Assembly: GCA_949287525.1 (NCBI GenBank) | Contig: CASEGL010000012.1 | Span: 1 to 32,789, forward strand | Direction of reading: 5' to 3' | Length of the DNA stretch: 32,789 bases | Source: an uncultured Rikenellaceae bacterium | GTDB taxonomy: Bacteria; Bacteroidota; Bacteroidia; Bacteroidales; Rikenellaceae | In this document: in pieces, positions 14,939 through 22,178 of the stretch | Layout of the letters: each line of letters begins with the position of its first letter | How positions within the stretch are numbered: the first letter of the stretch is position 1 | Translations under genes and position numbers: made by a program | The notes under the pieces: generated by a model | Told to the model about the DNA's origin: nothing | Database searches by the model: none | Seen by the model: only the letters and a program-made list of their open reading frames with translations

Positions 14939-15319
14939 ATGGAAATCATGCAGGAGGACCGGCCGCGCACCGAACGGCCGGAACCCCGTCGGGCCGATTT
15001 GCCGGCCGGCAAAATTTATCTGGGAGCGGTCCTGGTTGTGGCCGGTCTGGCGTGGCTGCTTTACAATGTGGATTGGATCGGACACAGGGTCTTCCGAGCG
15101 GTCTTTTCGTGGCAGATGCTGCTGGTCATGATCGGCGGTTATCTGTTGGTGCTGCGCCAGTGGACCGCCGGTGCGATCATCGGCTGCATAGGACTCTTTT
15201 TCGCCGTGACCGACTGGTTCGGCCTGGCCTTTCCGTTCGGACGGGTCATGCTGCCGGTTGCGGTCATCGCGGTCGGCATTGCACTGATGCTTTCGCGTTC
15301 CGACCGCCGTCGAAGATAG
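14939..15319 (+). CDS. LiaI/LiaF-like (DUF5668-type) small membrane protein
   Basis: A 126-aa protein with a charged N-terminus (RPRTERPEPRRADLPAGK) and four closely spaced hydrophobic segments from about residue 27 to 120, ending in a basic RSDRRRR tail. The layout matches the LiaI-LiaF-like transmembrane region that often accompanies PspC genes and takes part in cell-envelope stress responses in Firmicutes. It follows the previous gene by 15 bases and ends the plus-strand cluster. The start could be Met1 or Met4. Confidence 0.7.
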   Translation: MEIMQEDRPRTERPEPRRADLPAGKIYLGAVLVVAGLAWLLYNVDWIGHRVFRAVFSWQMLLVMIGGYLLVLRQWTAGAIIGCIGLFFAVTDWFGLAFPFGRVMLPVAVIAVGIALMLSRSDRRRR

Positions 15320-15337
15320 TTATTGTATGGTAATGGA

Positions 15338-15378
15338 GACAGAGCCTGCTGCCGACGGTGTCGGCGGCAGGCTCTGTC
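15338..15378. terminator. Hairpin between convergent operons, possible bidirectional terminator
   Basis: An 18-bp stem with one G-T pair (15338-15355 with 15361-15378) and a 5-base loop, placed between the end of the PspC cluster and the end of the minus-strand operon. Neither side has a clear T-run, so efficiency is uncertain. Confidence 0.6.
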
Positions 15379-15398
15379 GTCTGGATGCGGCCGGCTGT

Positions 15399-15944
15399 TC
15401 AGGATTTTTCTGGATCCGGCTGCTGCTGTTGTTCCTGAAATCGTTGCCTGGCCAGCGTGACGGCGCGGACCAGTTCTTCGGGAGCGGTGCAGCTGACGAT
15501 GTAGCGCTGGTCTGTGGTGTCGGTGATTTCCACTAGATGTTGGCGTTCGCGGCAGTAGAGCTTGACGGTCTCCCAGTTGCGCGTGTCGAAGTAGTAGCCG
15601 TAGTAGCCGAAGAAGCCGTATCCTCCCAGCAGCACGTATTTGTTGTGCAGGGCATCCGGTCCCACGCGGCGGATGGAGCGCAGGTCGGCGTATTCGATGC
15701 GGGTGATCTCGACGATGCAGTGGATTTCAAGGGCGGTGTCGCCGACAATGGTGCGGCGGGGAATGGACATGATGTGCAGCAGCAGGATGGCGCCTGCCAG
15801 CGAGGCGGTCCATGCGATCATGTAGCCGCCCTCGCCCCAGAGGAGCCAGACGGTCAGCAGCACGATCGCCGTCACTGCACACCACAAAACTGTCAGCCTG
15901 CGGCTGCGCCGGTCGGTCTCTCCGGTCGGAAAACTCTGCGTCAT
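15399..15944 (-). CDS. PH-domain-like membrane protein of unknown function
   Basis: A 181-aa protein with two N-terminal membrane helices (about 20-36 and 42-60) followed by a soluble beta-rich domain (RRTIVGDTALEIHCIVEITR; IEYADLRSIRRVG) resembling bacterial PH-like domains, and a Gln-rich C-terminus. A Gly/Tyr-rich stretch GGYGFFGYYGYYFDTRNW is notable. I cannot assign a function. The ATG at 15944 is preferred to a TTG two codons upstream. It follows ispD by 19 bases and is the last gene of the minus-strand run. Confidence 0.7.
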   Translation of the reverse strand: MTQSFPTGETDRRSRRLTVLWCAVTAIVLLTVWLLWGEGGYMIAWTASLAGAILLLHIMSIPRRTIVGDTALEIHCIVEITRIEYADLRSIRRVGPDALHNKYVLLGGYGFFGYYGYYFDTRNWETVKLYCRERQHLVEITDTTDQRYIVSCTAPEELVRAVTLARQRFQEQQQQPDPEKS

Positions 15945-15963
15945 AGCCAATAGGGTTTTACGG

Positions 15964-16665
15964 TTAGGCCAGCCCCGCCTCGCACAGCAGGCGAGCCAGC
16001 ACGAGGTCTTCGGGGGTGGTGAGTTTGATGTTGTACTTGTCGCCTTCGCACAGCGTGACGGGCGTTCCGGCCGCCTCGACGACCGAAGCGTCGTCGGTGA
16101 AGGAGGCGCTGCAGGATTGGCCGTAGGCTGCGCGGAGCAGGTCGGCGCGGAAAGTCTGCGGAGTCTGGACGGCGCGCAGCGTGTCGCGGTCTACGATCCG
16201 GCTGCCCGAACCTTCGACCGCGCGGAACGAGTCGACGGGACGAACGGCCGGTATGGCCGTGCCGCATGCTGCCGCCGTGGCGATGCAGGTGCGGATCAGC
16301 GCGCCGCTCACCAGCGGCCGCACACCGTCGTGAACGGCGATCAGGTCACAGGGGCCGAGGGCCGCCAGTCCGTTGCGGACCGATTCGAAACGGGTTGCCC
16401 CGCCCGTGCAGAGGCGGTGGGGCGGCATGGAGCCGCGTTCGCGGCAGATCGTTTGCCACCGTTCGGTTTCGGAGGCGGGCAGAACGACGACGATCTCGCT
16501 GTCGGGCAGCGTGTCGGCAAAGCGGCGCAGGGTCGCCTCCAGTACGGTGCAGCCGTCGTGCAGCAGCAGGAACTGCTTCGGGACGGGGCTGCCCATGCGC
16601 TGTCCCGATCCGCCGGCGACGATGATGACGCCGGTGCGTGGTGTGGTATGTGGGGTAGTGGTCAT
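15964..16665 (-). CDS. ispD: 2-C-methyl-D-erythritol 4-phosphate cytidylyltransferase
   Basis: A 233-aa enzyme of the non-mevalonate (MEP) isoprenoid pathway: it joins CTP and methylerythritol phosphate to give CDP-ME. The nucleotide-binding signature GVIIVAGGSGQRMGSPVPKQ is at 12-31, with AVHDGVRPLV and the late family motif TDDASVVEAAGTPV. Length matches the family (about 225-235 aa). Its start overlaps the stop of the upstream epimerase gene (ATGA), so the two are translationally coupled. No other MEP genes are in the window. Confidence 0.93.
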   Translation of the reverse strand: MTTTPHTTPRTGVIIVAGGSGQRMGSPVPKQFLLLHDGCTVLEATLRRFADTLPDSEIVVVLPASETERWQTICRERGSMPPHRLCTGGATRFESVRNGLAALGPCDLIAVHDGVRPLVSGALIRTCIATAAACGTAIPAVRPVDSFRAVEGSGSRIVDRDTLRAVQTPQTFRADLLRAAYGQSCSASFTDDASVVEAAGTPVTLCEGDKYNIKLTTPEDLVLARLLCEAGLA

Positions 16666-17726
16666 GGCCGGTGGTTTTTTCGGGGATGGCGGTAGTAGCG
16701 GACGACACGGTCGATCGTCTCCTCCAGCGGGGTGTAGCGGAATCCGCAGCAGCGCTCGATGCGGATTCCGTCATAGCGTACGTGGCGCAGCACGCTGCCG
16801 AGGTTCTCGCGCGTGACGCCCCGGTCGGCGAGCAGGTGCAGCCGGATGGCGGCCTGCATGGCTCCGTAGGCGAAGTTCACGGCTCCGCGACCGATGGGGA
16901 TGAAGGGGCGGAGCCGGCCGGCTGCGCGGGCGGCCAGCGTGATGAGGCGGCGGTAGCTGAGGTCGCCGGCCGAGAGGATGAACCTCTGGCCGGGGGCATC
17001 GTCGCGGCTGTCGAGCAGCACGAGGGCGCGGACGACGTCGCGCACGTCCACATAGGCCATCAGTCCGTTGGTGTAGAACGGCTGTCCGCAGCTGATGGCC
17101 GGGATCAGGGCGGCGCTGTTGCCTGCGGCGGAGTCGCCCTCGCCGAGAATGACGCCGGGCAGCACCGTAATGACCGGCAGTCCGGCCGCCGCGCCGCGCC
17201 GGATCTCCTGCTCGGCGTAGTATTTGCTTTGCCCGTAGGCGGCATAGCGGGTTATGTCATCCGGTTCGCACTCCTCCGTGACGGGGTCGGCCGGATCGGC
17301 GGGGTCGCCCAGCGCGGAGATGGAGCTGATGTGGATCAGCTTGCGCACTCCCGAACGCAGACACCAGCCGGTGACGCCGCGGGCGATGGCGACGTTGTTG
17401 GCGATCAGCTCCTGCGGCGACAGCCTCCCCGACATGATGCGGGCGGCGCAGTTGAAGACCGTATCGGTGTACGGCATGCGCGCCGCAAGCTGCTCGGGGT
17501 CGTCCAGCTCCGTTTCGACGATGTGCAGCGCCCCTTCCGGTTCGGCGACGCCGAGCCGCTGCAGCGTGGCGCGGACGGCAGCCACCCGGCTTGTGCGCCG
17601 CACGGCGAGCGTGATGTTGCGGTAGCCCGCACGCAGCAGTTCGGCAACCAGATGGCTGCCTACCATGCCGGTTGCGCCGGTCACAGCCACGGGGCGGGCG
17701 AGGAAGTCGGAGCGGAGGTCAGCCAT
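16662..17726 (-). CDS. NAD(P)-dependent epimerase/dehydratase (extended SDR family)
   Basis: A 354-aa extended short-chain dehydrogenase/reductase. The Rossmann motif VAVTGATGMVGSHLVAELLR is at about 13-32, an SSISALGD strand and the catalytic Tyr-x3-Lys appears as YGQSKYYAEQ. The C-terminal half suits 3-beta-HSD/dihydroflavonol-reductase-like members that act on sugars, steroids or polyketides; the substrate cannot be told from sequence. It overlaps the PNPOx-like gene by 8 bases at its start and ispD by 4 at its end. Confidence 0.85.
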   Translation of the reverse strand: MADLRSDFLARPVAVTGATGMVGSHLVAELLRAGYRNITLAVRRTSRVAAVRATLQRLGVAEPEGALHIVETELDDPEQLAARMPYTDTVFNCAARIMSGRLSPQELIANNVAIARGVTGWCLRSGVRKLIHISSISALGDPADPADPVTEECEPDDITRYAAYGQSKYYAEQEIRRGAAAGLPVITVLPGVILGEGDSAAGNSAALIPAISCGQPFYTNGLMAYVDVRDVVRALVLLDSRDDAPGQRFILSAGDLSYRRLITLAARAAGRLRPFIPIGRGAVNFAYGAMQAAIRLHLLADRGVTRENLGSVLRHVRYDGIRIERCCGFRYTPLEETIDRVVRYYRHPRKNHRP

Positions 17727-18174
17727 GCCAGATCAGTTTTTTGCCGAAGCCCAGCTTGTTGTCCGTCAGTTTCAGCATCGTGGGGGCGAGGGTCCACAGC
17801 GTCAGGTCGGCCACGGCCGCATAGGGAAAGCGCCGGAGGTAGGCGTTGCGCGCCTCCTGCAGCAGGTCGCCCTCGGCGCGTTCGGCGCATCCTTCAATCT
17901 GCAGTCCTTGTACCAGCCCCACCGTGCGGGTCTCCAGCACGACGGAGGCGGCTACCTGGGCGCAGGCGGCCATCTCGCTGCCGTGGCGTGTCGCGGTGTC
18001 GGTCGTGAAGACAAACCGGTTGCGGTCGGGCAGATAGGCATAGAAGAGGTTGGCGCAGTAGGGCGTGCCTGCCGCCGATACGGTTGCCAGCGTCATGACA
18101 TGGTGGCGGCCGATGAAGCGCACGATGCGGGGATCGACGGCTTCGGGGACGGACGGTTGCCGGGTGTCGGACAT
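17719..18174 (-). CDS. Pyridoxamine 5'-phosphate oxidase-like flavin-binding protein
   Basis: A 151-aa protein with the split-barrel PNPOx-like layout: HHVMTLATVSAAGTPYCANL, then FVFTTDTATRHGSEM (family flavin-phosphate contacts) and ETRTVGLVQGLQIEGCAER. The first is the typical substrate/flavin strand pair. At 151 aa it lacks the C-terminal region of true PdxH, so a role in vitamin B6 synthesis is unlikely; FMN or haem-related binding is possible but unproven. The ATG at 18174 is chosen because the family homology starts soon after; the longer upstream frame runs into the M23 gene. Confidence 0.78.
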   Translation of the reverse strand: MSDTRQPSVPEAVDPRIVRFIGRHHVMTLATVSAAGTPYCANLFYAYLPDRNRFVFTTDTATRHGSEMAACAQVAASVVLETRTVGLVQGLQIEGCAERAEGDLLQEARNAYLRRFPYAAVADLTLWTLAPTMLKLTDNKLGFGKKLIWHG

Positions 18175-18187
18175 GCGTTGCAGGGGA

Positions 18188-19534
18188 TTAGTTGTGTTGC
18201 GGATTGACGTCGGGGTCGGTCGTCTCGGTCGGATAGTCGAGGCTCCGGACCTTGAGCGAATCGGCCACATCGCCGGTCAGTTCGGCGATGATGCGGCTCT
18301 TGATCGTGTCGAAGGCGGGGCGGTTGCGCTCCTCGACCGGCTCGACCGGATCCGAGGGGATGCGCAGCGGGTCGATCGGCGTGCCGTTCTTCCAGATGCG
18401 GAAGTCGAGGTGCGGGCCGGTCGAGGCACCCGTGCTGCCCACATAGGCGATCAGGTCGCCCTGCGAGACGCGTTTGCCCACCGTGATGCCCTTGGCGTAG
18501 CCCTTCAGGTGAAGGTAGCCCGATATGTAGCCGTTGGCATGGCGGATCTTCAGGTAGTTGCCACCTCCTTTCGGGTCCCACTGGCGGGCGATCACCGTAC
18601 CGTCAGCAATGGCCACCACGGGCGTACCCGACGGAGCGGCGTAATCGACTCCGTAGTGGGGACGGCGTATCTTGTAGATCGGGTGCATGCGCGAACCCGT
18701 GAAGCGCGAGCTGATGCGCGTATATTTCAGCGGCGCCTTCAGAAACTGGCGGCGCAGGCTGTTGCCGTTCTCGTCCCAGTAGGCGAGGCGTCCGTCCTGC
18801 CGGAAGGGAATGGCGCGGTAGAGCTTGCCTTCGTGGCGGAACTCGGCGCCCCAGATCATGCCCGTCCCGACACGGGTCGTGTCGATCCACCGCTCGTCGA
18901 AGATGACCGTAAACTCATCGCCCTCCTGCAGGCCGAAGAAATCAACGCTCCAGCCGAAAATGTCCTCCACCTCGCAGGGCAGGCTGGCCGGCATGCCCGC
19001 ACCCATTGCGGCCATCCACAGCGAATTGACCTCCTTGGTGATGCGGGCGGTCTCCTTGCGGCGGACGATGTTCACCTCCTTGCTCTCCTTGCGGACGCGG
19101 ATCGAGTCGCCGATCAGCGAGACGACCACGTAGTCGATCGGCGTGGTCTCATAGACGAAGTAGCGCAGGTGGCGGTTGTTCAGCGAGTCTTTCTCCATGA
19201 AAGCCGTGTAGGGATGGTCCGGACGGATGCCGCGCATGTCGAAGGTCGGGCGCACCGTGCGGTCGATGCGGTCGATGAGCGCCGGGCCGATGCCCAGCCC
19301 GCCGAGGATGTGCGACAGGGTCTGTCCGTTGCGCACCTTGTCGGTGATGACGTCGTAGGGTTTGTAGGCGATGCCGTACATCAGGTCGGGCGAGGTGTGT
19401 TCCTCCTCGGAGACGAACGGTTCGCCGTTTTCCGTGCGGCAGCTGCGGACATTCAGCAGAATGGTGGCGGCTATCAGAATGGCGGCGGCGATGGCGGCAA
19501 CCGTAAGTTTGGTTTTTTTGTTCATCTTTTTCAT
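18188..19534 (-). CDS. M23-family peptidoglycan endopeptidase, membrane anchored
   Basis: A 448-aa protein with an N-terminal membrane anchor (about 10-28), a long OapA/LysM-like middle region, and a C-terminal M23 (LytM) domain from about 270. Zinc-site elements visible are SRMHPIYKIRRPHYGVDYAA (His and HxxxD), SGYLHLKGY and GASTGPHLDFRIW. In the last, the usual HxH is HxD: the second His is Asp, confirmed in the DNA. This form is probably common in Bacteroidetes relatives; the enzyme may still be active or may act as a regulator of hydrolases. It likely cleaves peptidoglycan cross-links. It starts 35 bases after the DPP III gene and ends 13 before the next. Confidence 0.85.
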   Translation of the reverse strand: MKKMNKKTKLTVAAIAAAILIAATILLNVRSCRTENGEPFVSEEEHTSPDLMYGIAYKPYDVITDKVRNGQTLSHILGGLGIGPALIDRIDRTVRPTFDMRGIRPDHPYTAFMEKDSLNNRHLRYFVYETTPIDYVVVSLIGDSIRVRKESKEVNIVRRKETARITKEVNSLWMAAMGAGMPASLPCEVEDIFGWSVDFFGLQEGDEFTVIFDERWIDTTRVGTGMIWGAEFRHEGKLYRAIPFRQDGRLAYWDENGNSLRRQFLKAPLKYTRISSRFTGSRMHPIYKIRRPHYGVDYAAPSGTPVVAIADGTVIARQWDPKGGGNYLKIRHANGYISGYLHLKGYAKGITVGKRVSQGDLIAYVGSTGASTGPHLDFRIWKNGTPIDPLRIPSDPVEPVEERNRPAFDTIKSRIIAELTGDVADSLKVRSLDYPTETTDPDVNPQHN

Positions 19535-19569
19535 GAAACGCGGGTATTGTCGTGTGTTGCGGGAGTGCG

Positions 19570-21585
19570 TTAGCGGTTGTTGTCGGTGGGCAGGAAGGAG
19601 TAGCGGTCGGAGTAGGCGAGCATCTGGCCGGTGTAGCTCTCATCGGTCGTGCAGCGCACGTCGATGATCTCGCCGGAGGCGTCCGTGACGGGCGTGTAGG
19701 TCGGATTGACGAAGCCGGCGTAGGGACGGATGCCGAGGCGGGCATACCGTTCGAGTACCTCGGCGTGCAGGGCGGGGTTGATCCGGATGCCGTAGCGCTC
19801 CACCAGGTCGCGTCCGGCCGCGAAGTCGCCCTCGGACTTGATGCGCTGCACCTCGCGGAGCATCCGTCCGAAGAGGGTGCGCAGGGCGTCGAAGTCGTTC
19901 ACCACGAAGTAGGTCTTGCCGCCCTCCGTGATCCGTTCGATCACCCGGTCGGCGGCTCCCAGTTCGTAGGTCCACCGACCGATCAGCTGGCGGTTGCGCA
20001 TGTGGGCCTGCTCGATCTGTTTGCCCGGGGCGATGCGCGCCAGCTGGGTGAAGAGCCCGTTGGATATATAAGAAGTATATTCGGCCCTGGCCGCTTCGCC
20101 GTCGGGTACCAGTCCCAGCTCGATCATCTTCGGGTCGGCGGCATAGTAGAGACCGAACAGGTCGGCGCGCGCCTCCTCCAGCACGGAGCCGTACTGTTTC
20201 AGCTCGTCGCCCCGCACGCCCGGAGCCAGCTGCCCCGATCCGTGGCCGAGGCATTCGTGCAGGTCGGTGTGCAAGTTGTCGGCCAGCGTGCCGTAGCGGG
20301 CGATCCGGTCGCGGTCCTCGGCGCGCAGGATGAACTCCTCCAGGAAACCGTTCCCTTTGGCATTCTCGGCGTAGGCGTGGGTGATGTTCTGGATGGTGAC
20401 CGACTTGGAACCGTACTCCTTGCGGATCCAGTCGGCGTTGGGCAGGTTGATGCCGATCGGGGTGGCGGGGTAGTTGTCGCCGCCCAGCATGGCTGCGTTG
20501 ATGACCTTGGCCGATACGCCGCAGACGCTCTTTTTCTTGTATTGCTCCTGGATGGGCGAGTGGTCTTCAAACCACTGGGCCTGCGAACTGATCGCCTCCG
20601 TGCGGCGGGTCGCTTCGTCGTCGCGGAAATCGACCAGCGCCTCCCACGAGGCCTTGTAGCCGAGCGGGTCGCCGTAGGTCTCCGTAAAACCGTTCACGAA
20701 ATCGACGGGACTCTCCGTGTCCTGCACCCAGCGGATGCTGAAACGGTCGTAGGTCTTCAGGTCGCCCGTGCGGTAAAAGTCGATCAGCGTTTCGATCACC
20801 TCCCGCTGGGCGGGCGAAGCGGCTGCGGCCGCCCGTTCGAGCCAGCCGACGATGCGCTCCAGAGCCGGTGAGTAGAGGCCTCCGATTTTCCACACGCGCT
20901 CCTCGAGCCGGCCGTCGGCCTGCTTGACCAGCCGCGAGTTGAGGCCGACCGAGACGGGTTCGGGATCGCCGGCGTCGGTCATGCGGGCGTAGAATGCCTC
21001 CGCTTCGGCCTGCGTGACCCCTTCGTAGTAGTTCATGGCCGAGGCGGTCAGCAGATCCTCGCCCACCGAGCGGCACTCCCGCACGGCGCAGAAGGCGGGA
21101 TCGAATATCACCCGCTGCACGACGGCCGACACCTCAGTGCGCGAACCTCGGTCGAGCGGCAGCGCCTCGTCGGGCAGCGCGGCCAGGCGGGCGTTGAACC
21201 ATGCCTCCGAGAATTCGGGAACGAACTTGTCTCCCGAATAGTGGTGGTGGACGCCGTTGGCGAACCAGACCTTTTTTAAATATTTTTCAAAACTCAGCCA
21301 TTCCTCCTCCTGCGGGTTGTCCGTGCCGGCGCGGTAGATCGCTTCGAGCGTGCGCCGAACGGCGAGGTTGTAGCGGCAGTTCTGGTCGTAGAGGATGTCG
21401 CGTCCGCAGAGAGCGGCCTCGGCGAGGTAGTAGATCAGCTTTTTTTGCGGGAGGGGAAGCGTGTCGAACCCCGGCACGTCGTACCGGAGAACGCGGATGT
21501 CGTCGAACGTATCGACGGTGCGGCCGGCAACGGAGTCGTGCGGACGGGGATCCGGCAGGTCGGTATTGCGGTTGTCGTGTGTCAT
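19570..21585 (-). CDS. Dipeptidyl peptidase III (M49 zinc peptidase)
   Basis: A 671-aa enzyme that removes dipeptides from peptide N-termini. The M49 zinc motif HExxGH is seen as HECLGHGSGQLAPG with the third ligand in EEARADLFGLYY. The Cys in HECLGH replaces the Leu of most family members and is also known in the Bacteroides thetaiotaomicron enzyme. Length suits bacterial DPP III. No signal peptide is seen, so it is probably cytoplasmic. It heads the minus-strand operon, with a TATCTTTG promoter box about 30 bases upstream. Confidence 0.93.
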   Translation of the reverse strand: MTHDNRNTDLPDPRPHDSVAGRTVDTFDDIRVLRYDVPGFDTLPLPQKKLIYYLAEAALCGRDILYDQNCRYNLAVRRTLEAIYRAGTDNPQEEEWLSFEKYLKKVWFANGVHHHYSGDKFVPEFSEAWFNARLAALPDEALPLDRGSRTEVSAVVQRVIFDPAFCAVRECRSVGEDLLTASAMNYYEGVTQAEAEAFYARMTDAGDPEPVSVGLNSRLVKQADGRLEERVWKIGGLYSPALERIVGWLERAAAAASPAQREVIETLIDFYRTGDLKTYDRFSIRWVQDTESPVDFVNGFTETYGDPLGYKASWEALVDFRDDEATRRTEAISSQAQWFEDHSPIQEQYKKKSVCGVSAKVINAAMLGGDNYPATPIGINLPNADWIRKEYGSKSVTIQNITHAYAENAKGNGFLEEFILRAEDRDRIARYGTLADNLHTDLHECLGHGSGQLAPGVRGDELKQYGSVLEEARADLFGLYYAADPKMIELGLVPDGEAARAEYTSYISNGLFTQLARIAPGKQIEQAHMRNRQLIGRWTYELGAADRVIERITEGGKTYFVVNDFDALRTLFGRMLREVQRIKSEGDFAAGRDLVERYGIRINPALHAEVLERYARLGIRPYAGFVNPTYTPVTDASGEIIDVRCTTDESYTGQMLAYSDRYSFLPTDNNR

Positions 21586-21614
21586 GGAATCGGACCGGCA
21601 GAACCGGTATCTGG

Positions 21615-21622
21615 CAAAGATA
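21615..21622 (-). promoter_or_regulatory. -7 box of the DPP III operon
   Basis: TATCTTTG on the minus strand, exact to consensus, with a predicted start near 21608 and a leader of about 20 bases. No convincing -33 box. It is divergent from the rpsO promoter about 80 bases away. Confidence 0.6.
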
Positions 21623-21701
21623 CGAAATAACGCAAGAAAACGGTCGGCCGGTATGCTCCTTACTAAAAGAATGATAATGAAAGAAATTTAGGCCGAATGC
21701 T

Positions 21702-21733
21702 TTTGCACGACGGCAAAAAAACGTATATCTTTG
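21702..21733 (+). promoter_or_regulatory. rpsO promoter
   Basis: TTTG (21702-21705), 20-base spacer, TATCTTTG (21726-21733): a full Bacteroidetes promoter. The predicted start is near 21740, giving a leader of about 62 bases. Confidence 0.8.
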
Positions 21734-21738
21734 CGCCA

Positions 21739-21786
21739 CGCTTTGGTGTTACCCGGTAAGGCGGATGCATCGTAAAGCGGAACACT
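21739..21786 (+). ncRNA. Candidate rpsO 5' leader pseudoknot (S15 autoregulation)
   Basis: Two interleaved stems are possible: CGCTTT (21739-21744) with AAAGCG (21774-21779), and GTGTT (21746-21750) with AACAC (21781-21785), each extendable by one wobble pair. Interleaving makes an H-type pseudoknot just before the ATG at 21802. Other bacterial S15 genes are autoregulated by S15 binding structured leaders, including a pseudoknot in E. coli. The fold is inferred by eye only, and the first stem begins almost at the predicted transcription start. Confidence 0.4.
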
Positions 21787-21801
21787 AAACATCATTTTAG
21801 T

Positions 21802-22074
21802 ATGAGCTATTTAACAGCTGAGAAAAAGCAGGAGCTTTTTGGACAGTACGGTACGTCCAAGACCGATACCGGTTCGCCCGAGAGCCAGATTGCGCTCTTT
21901 TCCTACCGTATCAACCACCTTACGGAACACCTGAAGAGCAACCGTCACGACTACGGTACGCAGCGCGCACTGCTGGGTCTGGTCGGTAAACGCCGCAAAC
22001 TCCTCGATTATCTGAAGAAAGTCGATATCGAGCGTTACAGGGCGATCGTGAAAGCGCTGAATCTCAGAAAATAG
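21802..22074 (+). CDS. rpsO: 30S ribosomal protein S15
   Basis: A 90-aa protein of the expected length, with hallmark stretches GTSKTDTGSPESQIALFSYR, LTEHLKSNRHDYGTQRALLG and VGKRRKLLDYLKK. S15 binds the central domain of 16S rRNA early in small-subunit assembly. It lies next to pnp, an order conserved in many bacteria. Its own promoter and structured leader lie upstream, and a stem-loop follows the stop. Confidence 0.98.
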   Translation: MSYLTAEKKQELFGQYGTSKTDTGSPESQIALFSYRINHLTEHLKSNRHDYGTQRALLGLVGKRRKLLDYLKKVDIERYRAIVKALNLRK

Positions 22075-22099
22075 TACAGCTGCAGACAAGGCTGAAGAC

Positions 22100-22148
22100 A
22101 AGCGAAGGCAATCGGAAGTCATTTTCGTAATTGCCTTCGCTTTGCTTA
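22100..22148 (+). terminator. Stem-loop between rpsO and pnp (terminator/attenuator or processing site)
   Basis: A 12-bp stem AGCGAAGGCAAT/ATTGCCTTCGCT (22101-22112 with 22130-22141) with a 17-base loop, then TTGCTT. The T-run is weak, so partial read-through into pnp is expected. It lies 30 bases before the pnp ATG. In E. coli the equivalent spacer holds an RNase III site used in pnp autoregulation. Confidence 0.65.
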
Positions 22149-22178
22149 AAGGAAAAGACACTTTTAGAGGAAAAAATA

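Noticed and set aside
21748..21760. GTTAC and GTAA in the rpsO leader as a recombination site
   Set aside because: The spacing is 3 bases and the second half is incomplete.
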